Shown here piece by piece: positions 42,070 through 52,430 of a stretch of 64,000 bases of DNA. The DNA is from Flagellimonas marinaquae. GTDB taxonomy: Bacteria; Bacteroidota; Bacteroidia; Flavobacteriales; Flavobacteriaceae. Location: assembly GCF_023716465.1 (NCBI RefSeq), contig NZ_CP092415.1, forward strand, positions 523,001 through 587,000, given 5' to 3'. The notes below the pieces were generated by a model. That model worked only from the letters and a program-made list of their open reading frames with translations. It had not been told where the DNA came from and did no database searches. Every line of letters begins with the position of its first letter. Positions within the stretch are counted from its first letter, which is position 1. A program made the translations under genes and the position numbers.

Positions 42070-42100
42070 CTATTCCGATTTAGATCGCGAAGATAAAAAA

Positions 42101-42132
42101 TAAACCCGAAAGTACGTCTACTTTCGGGTTTA
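42101..42132 (-). terminator. Terminator of the dcw transcript after ftsZ
   Basis: A perfect 14-bp stem TAAACCCGAAAGTA / TACTTTCGGGTTTA with a CGTC loop is followed on the minus strand by a T-rich run. Confidence 0.9.
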
Positions 42133-42168
42133 TGCCTTCCACAAAAATGGAAGTTAATTTAAACACTA

Positions 42169-44160
42169 CTAATCAACATTATCGTGCAAAAAAGAATTAT
42201 TGGAACGCAACTGTAGATCATCGTTGCTATCTTCCCCCAAGGTAGTCCTTGATACTTTCTGTTCTCTGGGAACATCGTTCAAATCGACACCCTGGCGCTT
42301 ATAAGCGGGCTCCTTTTCAATATCGTCTATGCTATTCCTATTGTTTTGAAACTTGTAATTAAAGTTTTTCAACTTTCGCCTACGCTCATCTGCCCTATCT
42401 TTTAGGATATCGCTGATGGAACTGTTCATCGGATCTAAATTGGCCGTAGTTTCTTCGTTTTTACCGGCTCCTTGATCTTTTTCTTCTACCCTAATGGTCT
42501 TTTTCTCGAATACAATTTCGTTTTCGACCATTTTTGGTTCGTGGGTCTCTGCTTTTGACTTGGCTCCGGTCAGTTTTTCCTCCAACTCCATATACTCTTG
42601 CAAGTCATAACGTGTCTCCCCTTCTTTCTTGTATTCCAAAACGGGCTTAACTTCTACGTAGTCGTTTACTTCCACATCACCTAAGCCATCATCATCTAGG
42701 TTAAACGTTATGGTATGCTCTTTTTCTTCTTCTTCTACCTCATTGTTCAATGGCATATCAAAACTCAAGGTAAATTGGTCTTCATTGCTTTTTGTGGACA
42801 CCTCTTCCGCATCAACAACGTTTATATTGTTGATTACATTTTTGGCCTCGATAATTACAAAGTCGTCCTCCACATTCTCTGGGACCACTTCTTCGTAAAA
42901 AACATTAAAGTTTCTGATATAGCTAGTGGTCGGTATCAAGTCCGGGTCTCTTAATTGTATTTTTTGAGGGACTATTTTGGGCTCCTCTTCCATTTCCAAT
43001 GTATGCTTCACCACTTTTGGCCCTGGTTCGGTAGTTGGTTCTGGAGTTACCGTATTCTCCACATTCACTTCTTGCACCGAAGTGGATTCGGGAGTTAAAT
43101 CCTGTTCTGCGGTTTGCTCATCCTCCAAGGTATAGAATACTTTTTTGGACTCGGTGTTCACAATATTATCTTGTTGATCTACATTAAAGCCTGTAGCGAT
43201 CACGGTAACAGCAATTGCCTCTCCCAAGTTCTCATCTTCTCCTACCCCCATAATTATGTTGGCTCCATGTCCGGCTTCAATCTGGATGTGATCATTGATC
43301 TCCCCGATTTCGTCTATTGTAATTTCCTGCGTGCCGGAAACTATTAACAGCAGTACATTTTTTGCACCATTGATCTTGTTATCGTTCAGCAATGGCGAAT
43401 CCAAAGCTTTCATAATGGCTTCGGTGGCCCTTGCAGAACCGGAGGCTGCAGCCGACCCCATTATGGCCGTACCACTGTTGGAAAGAACGGTCTTGGCATC
43501 CCTAAGGTCGATGTTTTGTGTATAGTGGTGCGTAATTACCTCTGCGATACCCCTTGCCGCCGTGGCCAAAACTTCGTCTGCTTTAGAGAAACCGGCCTTA
43601 AACCCAAGATTTCCGTATACTTCTCTTAGCTTATTGTTATTGATGACTATTAAAGAATCTACATTTGCGCGCAATTTCTCTATCCCCATTTGCGCTTGCT
43701 TATTACGCATGGCCCCTTCGAACTGGAACGGCATGGTAACTATACCTACCGTAAGAACATCCATTTCTTTGGCCAACTTGGCAATAACAGGAGCAGCTCC
43801 GGTACCTGTACCTCCACCCATTCCTGCGGTGATAAAGGCCATTTTTGTGTTATTGTCCAACATGGCCTTAAGGTCCTCCATACTTTCCAATGCGGCTTGC
43901 TCGCCTATTTCTGGATTGGCACCAGCTCCCAGCCCTTCCGTAAGGGATACCCCTAACTGGATTTTGTTGGGTACGGAACTGTTTTGCAATGCTTGTGCAT
44001 CGGTGTTACAGATTACGAAGTCCACACCGTTGATTCCGGCCTGGAACATGTGGTTGATGGCATTGCTTCCGCCACCGCCCACGCCAATAACTTTAATTAC
44101 GTTGCTTTTGTTCTTGGGCAAATCAAAAGCGATGTTGTCAAACTCAGTGTTCTTACTCAT
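42169..44160 (-). CDS. ftsZ: Cell division protein FtsZ
   Basis: 663 aa tubulin-like GTPase that forms the division ring. The GTP-binding signature GGGTGTG is at about 115-121, the N-terminal GVGGGGSNAI at 26-35, and the T7-loop NIDLRDAKTV at about 214-223. Residues after about 325 form a long acidic, low-complexity linker of some 330 residues, roughly doubling the usual length; this is typical of flavobacterial FtsZ. The usual C-terminal FtsA-binding peptide is not obvious; the end reads QLRSNNSFLHDNVD. Last gene of the dcw cluster, 27 nt after ftsA. Confidence 0.97.
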   Translation of the reverse strand: MSKNTEFDNIAFDLPKNKSNVIKVIGVGGGGSNAINHMFQAGINGVDFVICNTDAQALQNSSVPNKIQLGVSLTEGLGAGANPEIGEQAALESMEDLKAMLDNNTKMAFITAGMGGGTGTGAAPVIAKLAKEMDVLTVGIVTMPFQFEGAMRNKQAQMGIEKLRANVDSLIVINNNKLREVYGNLGFKAGFSKADEVLATAARGIAEVITHHYTQNIDLRDAKTVLSNSGTAIMGSAAASGSARATEAIMKALDSPLLNDNKINGAKNVLLLIVSGTQEITIDEIGEINDHIQIEAGHGANIIMGVGEDENLGEAIAVTVIATGFNVDQQDNIVNTESKKVFYTLEDEQTAEQDLTPESTSVQEVNVENTVTPEPTTEPGPKVVKHTLEMEEEPKIVPQKIQLRDPDLIPTTSYIRNFNVFYEEVVPENVEDDFVIIEAKNVINNINVVDAEEVSTKSNEDQFTLSFDMPLNNEVEEEEKEHTITFNLDDDGLGDVEVNDYVEVKPVLEYKKEGETRYDLQEYMELEEKLTGAKSKAETHEPKMVENEIVFEKKTIRVEEKDQGAGKNEETTANLDPMNSSISDILKDRADERRRKLKNFNYKFQNNRNSIDDIEKEPAYKRQGVDLNDVPREQKVSRTTLGEDSNDDLQLRSNNSFLHDNVD

Positions 44161-44187
44161 GACAGTCGTGTTTCTCTACTGGGGTTA

Positions 44188-45525
44188 TTATTCTGCATTA
44201 TCCAAAAAGTCCTTCAACTTTTCAGACCATTTGTCAAAAATGGATTTTCTCTCCGTTTGGGTCACCGTAGCTTTGTTCGCCTGTGCTCCCAAATCGTTTT
44301 CTTGGCCTACCAAAATTTCTTCTTCTTGGTGTACTTCTTCTTGGTGCACCTCCTGATTCTTCTTTTTTGCTTCCAAAGAATTCATCAGTAATCCTACCGC
44401 CGTGGCATATAGTGGACTGGCTACTTCTTCGTCCGAGTCCCCTGCAAGGTGCTCATTGGGGTATCCTATTCTGGTATCCATTCCGGTAATGTATTCGACC
44501 AATTGCTTAAGGTGCTTTAATTGGCTTCCTCCACCGGTCAAAACAATACCTGCTATCAATTTTTTCTTTTGTTCTTCGTGGCCATAGTTTTTGATCTCCA
44601 CATACACCTGTTCCACGATTTCCACCACGCGGGCATGAATGATCTTGGAAAGATTCTTTAAAGTAATTTCCTTGGGTTCCCGACCTCTTAATCCTGGAAT
44701 GGAAACTATTTCGTTATCCTTGTTCTCGCCAGGCCATGCGGAACCGAATTTTATCTTCAATAGTTCGGCCTGCTTTTCGATAATCGAGCAACCCTCTTTA
44801 ATGTCATCCGTAATTACGTTCCCTCCAAATGGGATAACAGAAGTATGACGGATAATGCCATCCTTAAAAATGGCAAGGTCGGTTGTTCCGCCTCCTATAT
44901 CGATCAAAGCAACACCGGCTTCTTTCTCTTCTTGACTAAGAACGGCATCTGCAGATGCCAAAGGCTCCAAAGTGATGTTGCCTAGGTCCAAACCTGCACT
45001 TTTAATGCACCGTCCAATGTTTTTAATGGATGATACTTGACCCACCACTACATGAAAATTGGCTTCCAAGCGCCCACCGTACATTCCCACAGGCTCTTTG
45101 ATTTCGGATTGACCATCCACTTTATATTCTTGTGGCAACACGTGAATGATTTCCTCACCCGGCAGCATGACCAACTTATACACTTGGTTGCACAGTTTAT
45201 CCAAATCCACGTGATCTATAACTTCTTCAGAATTTGGTCTTGTGATATAATCGCTGTGGTGCAAACTCCGGATATGTTGACCTGCAATACCAACCACAAC
45301 GGAACCGATCTTTAAACCGGAATTGAGCTCCGCTTGTTCAACAGCTTGCTGAATAGACGATATGGTCTGTGTTATATTATTGACCACACCGCGGTGAACG
45401 CCCAAACTTTTAGAGCGCCCTATACCCAATATTTCAATCTTTCCATACTCATTTTCCCTACCAATGATAGCTACGATCTTGGTAGTTCCAATATCCAACC
45501 CAACTGAATAATTACCCTGTTCCAT
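44188..45525 (-). CDS. ftsA: Cell division protein FtsA
   Basis: 445 aa actin-like ATPase that anchors FtsZ to the membrane. The phosphate-1 motif SVGLDIGTTKIVAIIG (about 6-21), DIGGGTTDLAIF (about 207-218) and ADENOSINE-loop motif VLTGGGSQLKHLK are present. A C-terminal amphipathic helix (SIFDKWSEKLKDFLDNAE) would bind the membrane. Just before it lies a short tandem duplication EVHQEEVHQEE (DNA at about 44320-44350) in a charged linker. Between ftsQ (3-nt gap) and ftsZ. Confidence 0.96.
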   Translation of the reverse strand: MEQGNYSVGLDIGTTKIVAIIGRENEYGKIEILGIGRSKSLGVHRGVVNNITQTISSIQQAVEQAELNSGLKIGSVVVGIAGQHIRSLHHSDYITRPNSEEVIDHVDLDKLCNQVYKLVMLPGEEIIHVLPQEYKVDGQSEIKEPVGMYGGRLEANFHVVVGQVSSIKNIGRCIKSAGLDLGNITLEPLASADAVLSQEEKEAGVALIDIGGGTTDLAIFKDGIIRHTSVIPFGGNVITDDIKEGCSIIEKQAELLKIKFGSAWPGENKDNEIVSIPGLRGREPKEITLKNLSKIIHARVVEIVEQVYVEIKNYGHEEQKKKLIAGIVLTGGGSQLKHLKQLVEYITGMDTRIGYPNEHLAGDSDEEVASPLYATAVGLLMNSLEAKKKNQEVHQEEVHQEEEILVGQENDLGAQANKATVTQTERKSIFDKWSEKLKDFLDNAE

Positions 45526-45528
45526 AAT

Positions 45529-46248
45529 TTAAATTTTGGTGCAAACCACTTGATTGTTGAATTCCAAACTAACTGTTGCATAATCCTCCAAGGAATTGTC
45601 CTTGGCCGCCTTTGCATAAAAGGCCATAAAATTTTTGAACTTCTTGTTCAAATTGTCCACTCCTCCCAAATTCACAACAAAATTTTCCATGCGAAATCTG
45701 AGCTGATAATTTCCTTCTTCCTCAATATGTATCCCGATGACGTTCTTTCTCAGAAAATCATCTTGATTGATATAATCCAATATCACGTAGGCATCCTCGA
45801 GGGTTTTTCCTGTAATTTTTCCTGTAATTATTGGTACCCTGGCCGAATGATACTTTGACAGCGGCATGCGTTTGCCCTGATCATCCAAATAAAACTTGGA
45901 GACACCCTCTATTCTACCAATTGGCTTACGCTGAACAATCTTGGATACAAGCTCCCCATTTACAGTAAGATACACCTGGGCATTTTTGACCATATCGCTG
46001 GATAAAAGAATCTCCTCTATGGTATTCAAAACTAACTGTTCTTTGGGCGTATTTTTTAGTGGCCCGTAATTTTGTATTAACAATTTATTAACCGCATCCT
46101 CAGTTAAATACAAATTGCTTTCACCAACAAATTTTACAGTCACATTTTCGACTTTTTTCTGTTGATTTCTTTGTCCGGCAAAGCCATAGAGTGCAACTAC
46201 GGCCACGGACAAAAATGTAAGTTTTATGTAATCCCAATTAATGCGCAT
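45529..46248 (-). CDS. ftsQ: Cell division protein FtsQ
   Basis: 239 aa from the ATG at 46246-46248 ([20 protein letters not shown]). A longer frame to 46302 would lie inside murC and is not preferred. One N-terminal membrane helix (about 8-25) is followed by a POTRA-like domain with VTVKFVGESNLYLTEDAVNKLL and the beta domain. FtsQ links the early and late divisome through FtsB/FtsL. Its start overlaps the end of murC by 11 nt, indicating coupling. Confidence 0.92.
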   Translation of the reverse strand: MRINWDYIKLTFLSVAVVALYGFAGQRNQQKKVENVTVKFVGESNLYLTEDAVNKLLIQNYGPLKNTPKEQLVLNTIEEILLSSDMVKNAQVYLTVNGELVSKIVQRKPIGRIEGVSKFYLDDQGKRMPLSKYHSARVPIITGKITGKTLEDAYVILDYINQDDFLRKNVIGIHIEEEGNYQLRFRMENFVVNLGGVDNLNKKFKNFMAFYAKAAKDNSLEDYATVSLEFNNQVVCTKI

Positions 46249-47587
46249 AGCCCAATGCTTTTTTAATTTTTGGAACCTCAAGTCCAATATCCCCTGCTCC
46301 AAGAGTTACCAGTACTCCTGATTTGCAGCTACTTGCCTCCCCTACCAATTCCGATTTGGAAATCAGCTTTTTATTGGGGTTCTTTATTTTTTCCAACAGC
46401 CATTCCGATGTTACTCCCTCAATGGGTTCTTCCCTGGCCGGATAGATGTCCAGTAAAATGACATGGTCAAAATTCGAAAGACTATCTGCGAAATCATCGG
46501 CAAAATCCTGTGTTCTTGAAAATAAATGTGGTTGGAAAATTACAGTGACCTGTTCTCCTGCATGCATTTCTCGGACGGCTTGATGCACTGCATTGATTTC
46601 GGTCGGATGATGTGCATAGTCATCTATAAAAACAAAATCCTTGGTATTTATCTGATACGAGAATCTACGCTGAACCCCTTTAAATGTTCCTAAAGCCTTT
46701 GCAAGGGCATGCGAGGAGCAACCGGTTTGTTCCGCCATTGCAAAAGCGGCCAATCCATTGAGCAGATTATGTCTTCCCGGCTTGTTGAACGTTACTCTCT
46801 TGATTACTTCCGAGGGCGTCACAATGTCAAATATGTAGGCTCCTTGTTCAATTTCGATATTTGTAATGCAATAATCGGCTCCATCTTCTATCCCAAAAGT
46901 GGTTCCCGCCAAAGGCAACCCCTTTCTCAAAAATAACTTTCCTTCTGGTTTGATTTTTCCAATGAACTCATGAAACGATCGTTCCAACTCCTCTTTGCTA
47001 CCATAAATATCCAAATGGTCAGCATCCATAGATGTGATGCATGCGACCGTCGGTGTCAAACGTAAAAATGAACGATCAAACTCATCGGCTTCAACAACAG
47101 AGTATTCAGTGCCATCCAGCACAAAATTGCTATCGAAGTCTTCCGAAATCCCCCCTAAAAATGCAGTCATCGGCAAGTTACACTCCTTGAGCAAATGCGC
47201 CAAAATACAAGTCGTGGTTGTTTTACCATGTGTCCCGGCCACTGCTAAACAGAATGAGTCCTTGGTTATAATCCCAAGCACTTCAGAACGCTTTTTTATA
47301 TCAAAGCCGTTGTTTTTATAAAACTGATATTCAGAATGTGATGTTGGAACTGCAGGAGTATACACCACCAAAGTTTGTGGGTGCTTGAACGTATCCGCAA
47401 TCAAATCCACATTGTCCTCAAAATGAACCGAGATACCTAAGGATTCCAAACCTTCAGTTATTGGGGTTGGGGTTTTATCATAGCCGGCCACTTCTTTCCC
47501 TATAAAATTGAAATAACGGGCAAGAGCGGACATTCCGATTCCACCGATACCGATAAAATAAACACTATGTATATCCTTCAAATTCAC
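46238..47587 (-). CDS. murC: UDP-N-acetylmuramate--L-alanine ligase
   Basis: 449 aa Mur ligase adding L-Ala to UDP-MurNAc, the first step of stem-peptide synthesis. It begins with GTG (47585-47587) overlapping the murG stop codon (GTGA). Rossmann domain [11 protein letters not shown] (13-23), ATP loop GTHGKTTTT (118-126), and the conserved [10 protein letters not shown] and [12 protein letters not shown] segments. Next to ftsQ and murG in the dcw cluster. Confidence 0.97.
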   Translation of the reverse strand: MNLKDIHSVYFIGIGGIGMSALARYFNFIGKEVAGYDKTPTPITEGLESLGISVHFEDNVDLIADTFKHPQTLVVYTPAVPTSHSEYQFYKNNGFDIKKRSEVLGIITKDSFCLAVAGTHGKTTTTCILAHLLKECNLPMTAFLGGISEDFDSNFVLDGTEYSVVEADEFDRSFLRLTPTVACITSMDADHLDIYGSKEELERSFHEFIGKIKPEGKLFLRKGLPLAGTTFGIEDGADYCITNIEIEQGAYIFDIVTPSEVIKRVTFNKPGRHNLLNGLAAFAMAEQTGCSSHALAKALGTFKGVQRRFSYQINTKDFVFIDDYAHHPTEINAVHQAVREMHAGEQVTVIFQPHLFSRTQDFADDFADSLSNFDHVILLDIYPAREEPIEGVTSEWLLEKIKNPNKKLISKSELVGEASSCKSGVLVTLGAGDIGLEVPKIKKALGYAH

Positions 47588-48672
47588 TTCAACAACTTTT
47601 CAATTTCGTCCACAATATGTTCCGTAGCCTTTGGCATTGCCATTTTTTTAATGTTTGTTCCCAACCGTTCTCGTATGCTTTCGGACTTCAGCAATTCGGA
47701 AAACTTGCCTTCAAATACAGCATCCAACTGATTTTCCTTGATCAAAATGGCAGCTTCCTTTGCGACCAGTGCTTTGGCATTCTGGGTCTGATGGTCCTCT
47801 GCCACGTTTGGAGACGGTATAAATATCACCGGTTTACCTACCAGACAAAGCTCTGACACAGAGCTCGCTCCTGCCCTAGATATAATTACATCGGCTATTG
47901 AATAGGCTAAATCCATCCGGTTGACAAAAGCCGATACTTTGACGGCTTCGGAGTTATGTTTTTCGTAATCATCGAAATACAGTTTTCCACATTGCCAAAG
48001 TACCTGTAACTGGTTTTTTTGAAAAAATCCCAACTCTTTTTCGATCAACTGGTTAATTCTTCTTGCCCCTAGGCTACCACCCAAAACCAGAACAGTTTTT
48101 CTATTGTCATCTAATCCAAAAAAATTAGCTGCTTCTTGTTTATTTTCCTTCAGTTCTATCAAATCTGTTCTGATGGGGTTTCCGGTCTTCACTATTTTCT
48201 CTTTCGGAAAAAAACGTTCCATCCCATCATAGGCTACACAAATTTTCTCCGCTTTGCCCGCCAATAGTTTGTTGGTGATACCTGCAAAAGAATTCTGTTC
48301 CTGCAACACACATGGAACGCCAGAACTTTCGGCCATTCGCAACAAAGGGCCACTAGCAAACCCACCTGTTCCTATAGCAACATGGGGCTTGAACTCTTTT
48401 ATTATTTTGCGCGCTCCTAACAAACTACTCATCAGTTTAAATGGAAACATGAGATTTTTAAATGTCAGTTTCCGTTGTATTCCACTAATCCACAATCCTT
48501 TTATTTCATATCCGGCCTGTGGCACTTTTTCCATTTCCATTTTATCCTTTGCCCCCACGAACAAAAACTTGGCATCCGGGTACCTCCTCTTTAGCTCGTT
48601 GGCAATGGCCACTGCGGGATATATATGTCCCCCTGTTCCTCCTCCAGATAGTATAAATCTATAATTGCCCAC
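47584..48672 (-). CDS. murG: UDP-GlcNAc:undecaprenyl-PP-MurNAc-pentapeptide GlcNAc transferase (lipid II synthase)
   Basis: 362 aa GT-B glycosyltransferase making lipid II from lipid I at the inner face of the membrane. It starts with GTG (48670-48672), overlapping the ftsW stop region by 14 nt. Motifs: [16 protein letters not shown] (about 9-24), [14 protein letters not shown] (about 190-203) and [17 protein letters not shown] (about 262-278). Full length for the family. Confidence 0.97.
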   Translation of the reverse strand: MGNYRFILSGGGTGGHIYPAVAIANELKRRYPDAKFLFVGAKDKMEMEKVPQAGYEIKGLWISGIQRKLTFKNLMFPFKLMSSLLGARKIIKEFKPHVAIGTGGFASGPLLRMAESSGVPCVLQEQNSFAGITNKLLAGKAEKICVAYDGMERFFPKEKIVKTGNPIRTDLIELKENKQEAANFFGLDDNRKTVLVLGGSLGARRINQLIEKELGFFQKNQLQVLWQCGKLYFDDYEKHNSEAVKVSAFVNRMDLAYSIADVIISRAGASSVSELCLVGKPVIFIPSPNVAEDHQTQNAKALVAKEAAILIKENQLDAVFEGKFSELLKSESIRERLGTNIKKMAMPKATEHIVDEIEKLLK

Positions 48673-49864
48673 TTAATACTTCTAAAGGGTTTGTATCTTC
48701 TATGCCTTGGGATTGCTCCTCCAAATTTTCCTTTTTATTGCTTGCGCTCAAAACTATTCCTATCGCCATACAAGTCATCCAAATAGATGTTCCTCCCATA
48801 CTGATCAACGGTAACGGCTGACCGGTAACAGGGAACAACTGGACCACCACCGCCATATTGATGAATGCCTGGAACACAATAGGCAGACCCACCCCAATCA
48901 CCAGTAATTTCGAAAAAACTGTTTTGGACGAATGTGCGACTACCAGAATGCGAAAAAGCAGCAGTAGATAAAAAAACAGCAACGCTCCGCCGCCGAGCAA
49001 ACCATATTCTTCGATAATAATGGCAAAAATGAAATCGGAAGTACTCTGCGACAATAAGTTTTTCATCACACTTTTGCCCGCTCCCTTTCCTACAATGCCC
49101 CCTTCCGCCACGGCAATCTGAGCCAATGTCAACTGGTGCAGATTGTCCTTGTCCGCTTGTTCCGGATGGATAAAGGTCTCTATCCTCGATTTCCAGGTTC
49201 CGGCACGTTGCGGCAATACTTCGGGCGCCTTGAACAGTACAAACAGGAACATTCCTGCCAATACAATCCCTGTGGCTACCATGGCAAACAAATACTTTAG
49301 GGGATATCCGCCCAAAAAACACAGAACCAGAGCCATAAAACTTATAATGGCTGCGGTTGAGAAATTTTCTGGCAAAATCAATAGCACTACCAAAGCTACC
49401 GGCAACCAGAGTGGCAGAATACTTTCCTTAAAAGTTATCTTTACGTCTTTGATCTTGGTCAGGTATCTAGCAATCCAAATCATTAAGACTACTGCCGCCA
49501 AGGTGGATGTTTGAAAATTGACCCCCACCAACGGAATTTTTATCCAACGGTTGGCCGTTACCCCACCTATGCGGGTTTCCACGGTCAAAGTATAGATCAG
49601 AAGCAGAATAACAATAGGCATAGCTATTATGGACAGCCCTTTAAAGTAATGGGTAGGAATTCTGTGTACGGCATAGATTATCCCAAAACCCAAAAACAGT
49701 AATACAGCATGCTTTACCAGGTGACCCAAGGTTGTTCCGTCTCCATTAACATAAACCAAATTGGTACTGGCGCTGTACACTGGCAAAAATGAGAAAAGCG
49801 CCAATAGGGCCACAACACCCCAAATGGCTTTATCACCTTTCAGATTTTTGAATACTCTCAACAC
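48659..49864 (-). CDS. ftsW: Peptidoglycan polymerase FtsW (SEDS family)
   Basis: 401 aa with ten membrane helices. SEDS glycosyltransferase that polymerises lipid II at the septum with its partner FtsI, encoded in the same cluster. Family segments: VARYL-type helix with [18 protein letters not shown], the [20 protein letters not shown] loop (about 276-295) and [16 protein letters not shown] near the C-terminus. Starts with GTG (49862-49864), with a TTG directly after it. Confidence 0.95.
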   Translation of the reverse strand: MLRVFKNLKGDKAIWGVVALLALFSFLPVYSASTNLVYVNGDGTTLGHLVKHAVLLFLGFGIIYAVHRIPTHYFKGLSIIAMPIVILLLIYTLTVETRIGGVTANRWIKIPLVGVNFQTSTLAAVVLMIWIARYLTKIKDVKITFKESILPLWLPVALVVLLILPENFSTAAIISFMALVLCFLGGYPLKYLFAMVATGIVLAGMFLFVLFKAPEVLPQRAGTWKSRIETFIHPEQADKDNLHQLTLAQIAVAEGGIVGKGAGKSVMKNLLSQSTSDFIFAIIIEEYGLLGGGALLFFYLLLLFRILVVAHSSKTVFSKLLVIGVGLPIVFQAFINMAVVVQLFPVTGQPLPLISMGGTSIWMTCMAIGIVLSASNKKENLEEQSQGIEDTNPLEVLSGQL

Positions 49865-49867
49865 TTT

Positions 49868-51202
49868 TTACAACTTTTTTACTGCGTTTTTAAATTGATC
49901 TCCCCTATCCTCATAATTGGAAAACAGGTCAAAACTTGCGCAAGCTGGGGACAACAAAACGGCATCTCCACGTTCTGCAATCTTATAGGCCACTTTTACG
50001 GCTTCTTCCATGGAAAAGGTCTCGACCACCAAATCGATTACATTCCCAAAAGCATCTTTTAACTTGGAGTTGTCCACTCCCAAACAAACAACGGCCTTTA
50101 CTTTTTCCCTAACCAATGGCATAAGCTCGGAATAGTCATTGCCTTTGTCCACACCGCCTGCAATCCAAACAATAGGTCGTTTTATACCGTCCAAAGCGTA
50201 AAATGTAGCATTTACATTGGTCGCTTTGGAATCGTTAATGTATTCCACATGGTTTATCTTAAGTACCTTCTCCAATCTGTGGGGTACTCCCTGAAACGAC
50301 TGGATACTTTGGCGAATAGTTTCTTTTCTAACTTTTACCAACATAGCCGCCATACTGGCCGCCATGGTATTTTTTACGTTGTGCTGACCTTCCAAGGCCA
50401 AAATATCTTCGTTCATCTCCAAGGTTTTATGTTCTAATTTCATTTTTATCTTTTTGTTTTCTAACCAAGCTCCCTCGTCCAGTTTTCTTTTTACAGAAAA
50501 GGGCAACAATTTGGATCTAACTGGGTGTTTTTTTAACCAATCAAGGATTACTTGATCATCGGCATCGTAGATCAGGTAATCATTTTCATCTTGATTCATG
50601 GCTATTCTGAACTTGGAAGCGATATAGTTTTCGAATTTATACTCATATCGATCCAAATGATCAGGTGTTATATTGGTAATAATGGCTATATGGGGCTTAA
50701 AATCCACAATACCATCCAACTGGAAGCTGCTTATCTCCAATACATAATGATCATAGTCCTCTTCGGACACCATTTTAGCATAACTATCTCCAATATTTCC
50801 GGCCATACCTACATGCATCCCTTCATTTTTCAATAAATGATAGGTTAGCATAGTGGTGGTGGTTTTACCGTTACTACCTGTGATGCCGATCAAACTTGTC
50901 TTGGTGTATTTTGATGCAAATTCTATTTCCGAAATAACTGGTACACCTTTTTCAAGGAGCAACTTTACCAACGGCACCTTGTCCGGTATCCCCGGGCTTT
51001 TCATAACTACATCGGCATTCAATATTTTGGATTCGGTATGCTTTCCCGATTCCCATTCAATCTCAAAATGTTCAAGAACTTTCTTGTACTTATCCTTTAT
51101 TTCGCCTTTGTCGGATACAAAGACCTCAAATCCTTCTTTTTTTCCCAATATGGCCGTACCTACGCCACTTTCTCCTCCACCGAGTATCACCAAACGACCC
51201 AT
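49868..51202 (-). CDS. murD: UDP-N-acetylmuramoyl-L-alanine--D-glutamate ligase
   Basis: 444 aa from the ATG at 51200-51202, which overlaps the mraY stop as TAATG; the 19-codon longer frame is rejected. It adds D-Glu to UDP-MurNAc-L-Ala. Motifs: N-terminal LGGGESGVGTAIL (7-19), ATP loop GITGSNGKTTTT (106-117), NITPDHLDRYEYKFENY (about 190-206) and WIAGGVDKGNDYSEL. Member of the dcw cluster. Confidence 0.97.
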   Translation of the reverse strand: MGRLVILGGGESGVGTAILGKKEGFEVFVSDKGEIKDKYKKVLEHFEIEWESGKHTESKILNADVVMKSPGIPDKVPLVKLLLEKGVPVISEIEFASKYTKTSLIGITGSNGKTTTTMLTYHLLKNEGMHVGMAGNIGDSYAKMVSEEDYDHYVLEISSFQLDGIVDFKPHIAIITNITPDHLDRYEYKFENYIASKFRIAMNQDENDYLIYDADDQVILDWLKKHPVRSKLLPFSVKRKLDEGAWLENKKIKMKLEHKTLEMNEDILALEGQHNVKNTMAASMAAMLVKVRKETIRQSIQSFQGVPHRLEKVLKINHVEYINDSKATNVNATFYALDGIKRPIVWIAGGVDKGNDYSELMPLVREKVKAVVCLGVDNSKLKDAFGNVIDLVVETFSMEEAVKVAYKIAERGDAVLLSPACASFDLFSNYEDRGDQFKNAVKKL

Positions 51203-52422
51203 TATCTTATTTTTAGCGTAACTATGGTAATTATGGCCAACAAAATTCCAACAATCCAAAAACGGGTCACTATTTTACTCTCGTGGTAGGATTTTTTCTG
51301 ATAATGATGGTGCAATGGCGCCATTAAGAATATTCGCCTACCTTCGCCATACTTTTTCTTGGTATGCTTAAAGTACCCAACCTGTAACATTACCGACAGT
51401 GATTCCGCGAAGAAGATTCCGCACAAAATCGGTATCAATAATTCCTTTCTAACTATAATGGCGATTACTGCAATGACTCCCCCTATGGTTAAACTCCCTG
51501 TATCCCCCATAAAAACCTGGGCCGGATAAGCATTGTACCATAGAAAACCTACCAGGGCGCCAACAAAAGCCGCGATAAAAACTACCAATTCCCCCACTCT
51601 GGGCAAGTAAAAGATGTCTAGATAATCGGAAAATTCAATGTTCCCCGATACCCAAGCAAAAATTCCCAGGGTCAACACAATAATAGCGGACGAACCAGCG
51701 GCCAGACCATCAATCCCATCGGTTAGATTGGCCCCGTTGGACACGGCTGTTACGATCAAGATCACTACCGGGATAAATATGAGCCAGGCATAATCTTCCG
51801 CTCCCTCTCCCATCCAAGAAATAAAATCTGCGTAATCCAACTCGTTGTTCTTAAAAAAGGGCACATTGGTCCGTACAGACTTGGTCTCTTCACCAAAAAC
51901 ATTTTCTACCCGAAAATTCTCGGTTATGGTTGTGGTATCTTTCTCCTTAATGGTAACCTCGGGATGGAAATACAGTGTCAAGCCAACAATCAACCCTAAA
52001 ACAACTTGACCCATTACTTTAAAGCGCCCCTTTAATCCCTGTTTGTCCTTTTTAAAGGTTTTTATATAGTCATCTATAAAACCGATTATCCCCATCCAAA
52101 TGGTGGTCACAATCAGTAGAATCACATAAATATTCTTGATATCAGCAAAAAGAATTACCGGCAACAAGGTGGACATAATAATGATCAACCCTCCCATTGT
52201 GGGTGTTCCAGCTTTCTGTTTTTGTCCTTCCAGACCCAAATCCCGAATGCTTTCCCCTATCTGTTTTTTTTGAAGCAAAAGAATGATTCGCTTTCCGTAG
52301 ACCATGGCGATCAATAGCGATAACAATACGGACATGGCAGCCCTAAAGGTGAGGAACTGAAAAAGTCCTGCTCCCGGCAATTGATATTGTTTCTCTAAAA
52401 ATTCGAACAAGTAGTATAACAT
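51202..52422 (-). CDS. mraY: Phospho-N-acetylmuramoyl-pentapeptide transferase
   Basis: 406 aa integral membrane enzyme making lipid I from UDP-MurNAc-pentapeptide and undecaprenyl phosphate. Signatures: [15 protein letters not shown] (about 72-86), [18 protein letters not shown] (about 113-130), [13 protein letters not shown] (about 233-245) and the [10 protein letters not shown] end (about 363-372). It carries an inserted hydrophilic stretch at about 160-205 ([15 protein letters not shown]), longer than in E. coli, common in Bacteroidota. Coupled to murD by TAATG. Confidence 0.97.
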   Translation of the reverse strand: MLYYLFEFLEKQYQLPGAGLFQFLTFRAAMSVLLSLLIAMVYGKRIILLLQKKQIGESIRDLGLEGQKQKAGTPTMGGLIIIMSTLLPVILFADIKNIYVILLIVTTIWMGIIGFIDDYIKTFKKDKQGLKGRFKVMGQVVLGLIVGLTLYFHPEVTIKEKDTTTITENFRVENVFGEETKSVRTNVPFFKNNELDYADFISWMGEGAEDYAWLIFIPVVILIVTAVSNGANLTDGIDGLAAGSSAIIVLTLGIFAWVSGNIEFSDYLDIFYLPRVGELVVFIAAFVGALVGFLWYNAYPAQVFMGDTGSLTIGGVIAVIAIIVRKELLIPILCGIFFAESLSVMLQVGYFKHTKKKYGEGRRIFLMAPLHHHYQKKSYHESKIVTRFWIVGILLAIITIVTLKIR

Positions 52423-52430
52423 GGACTACA

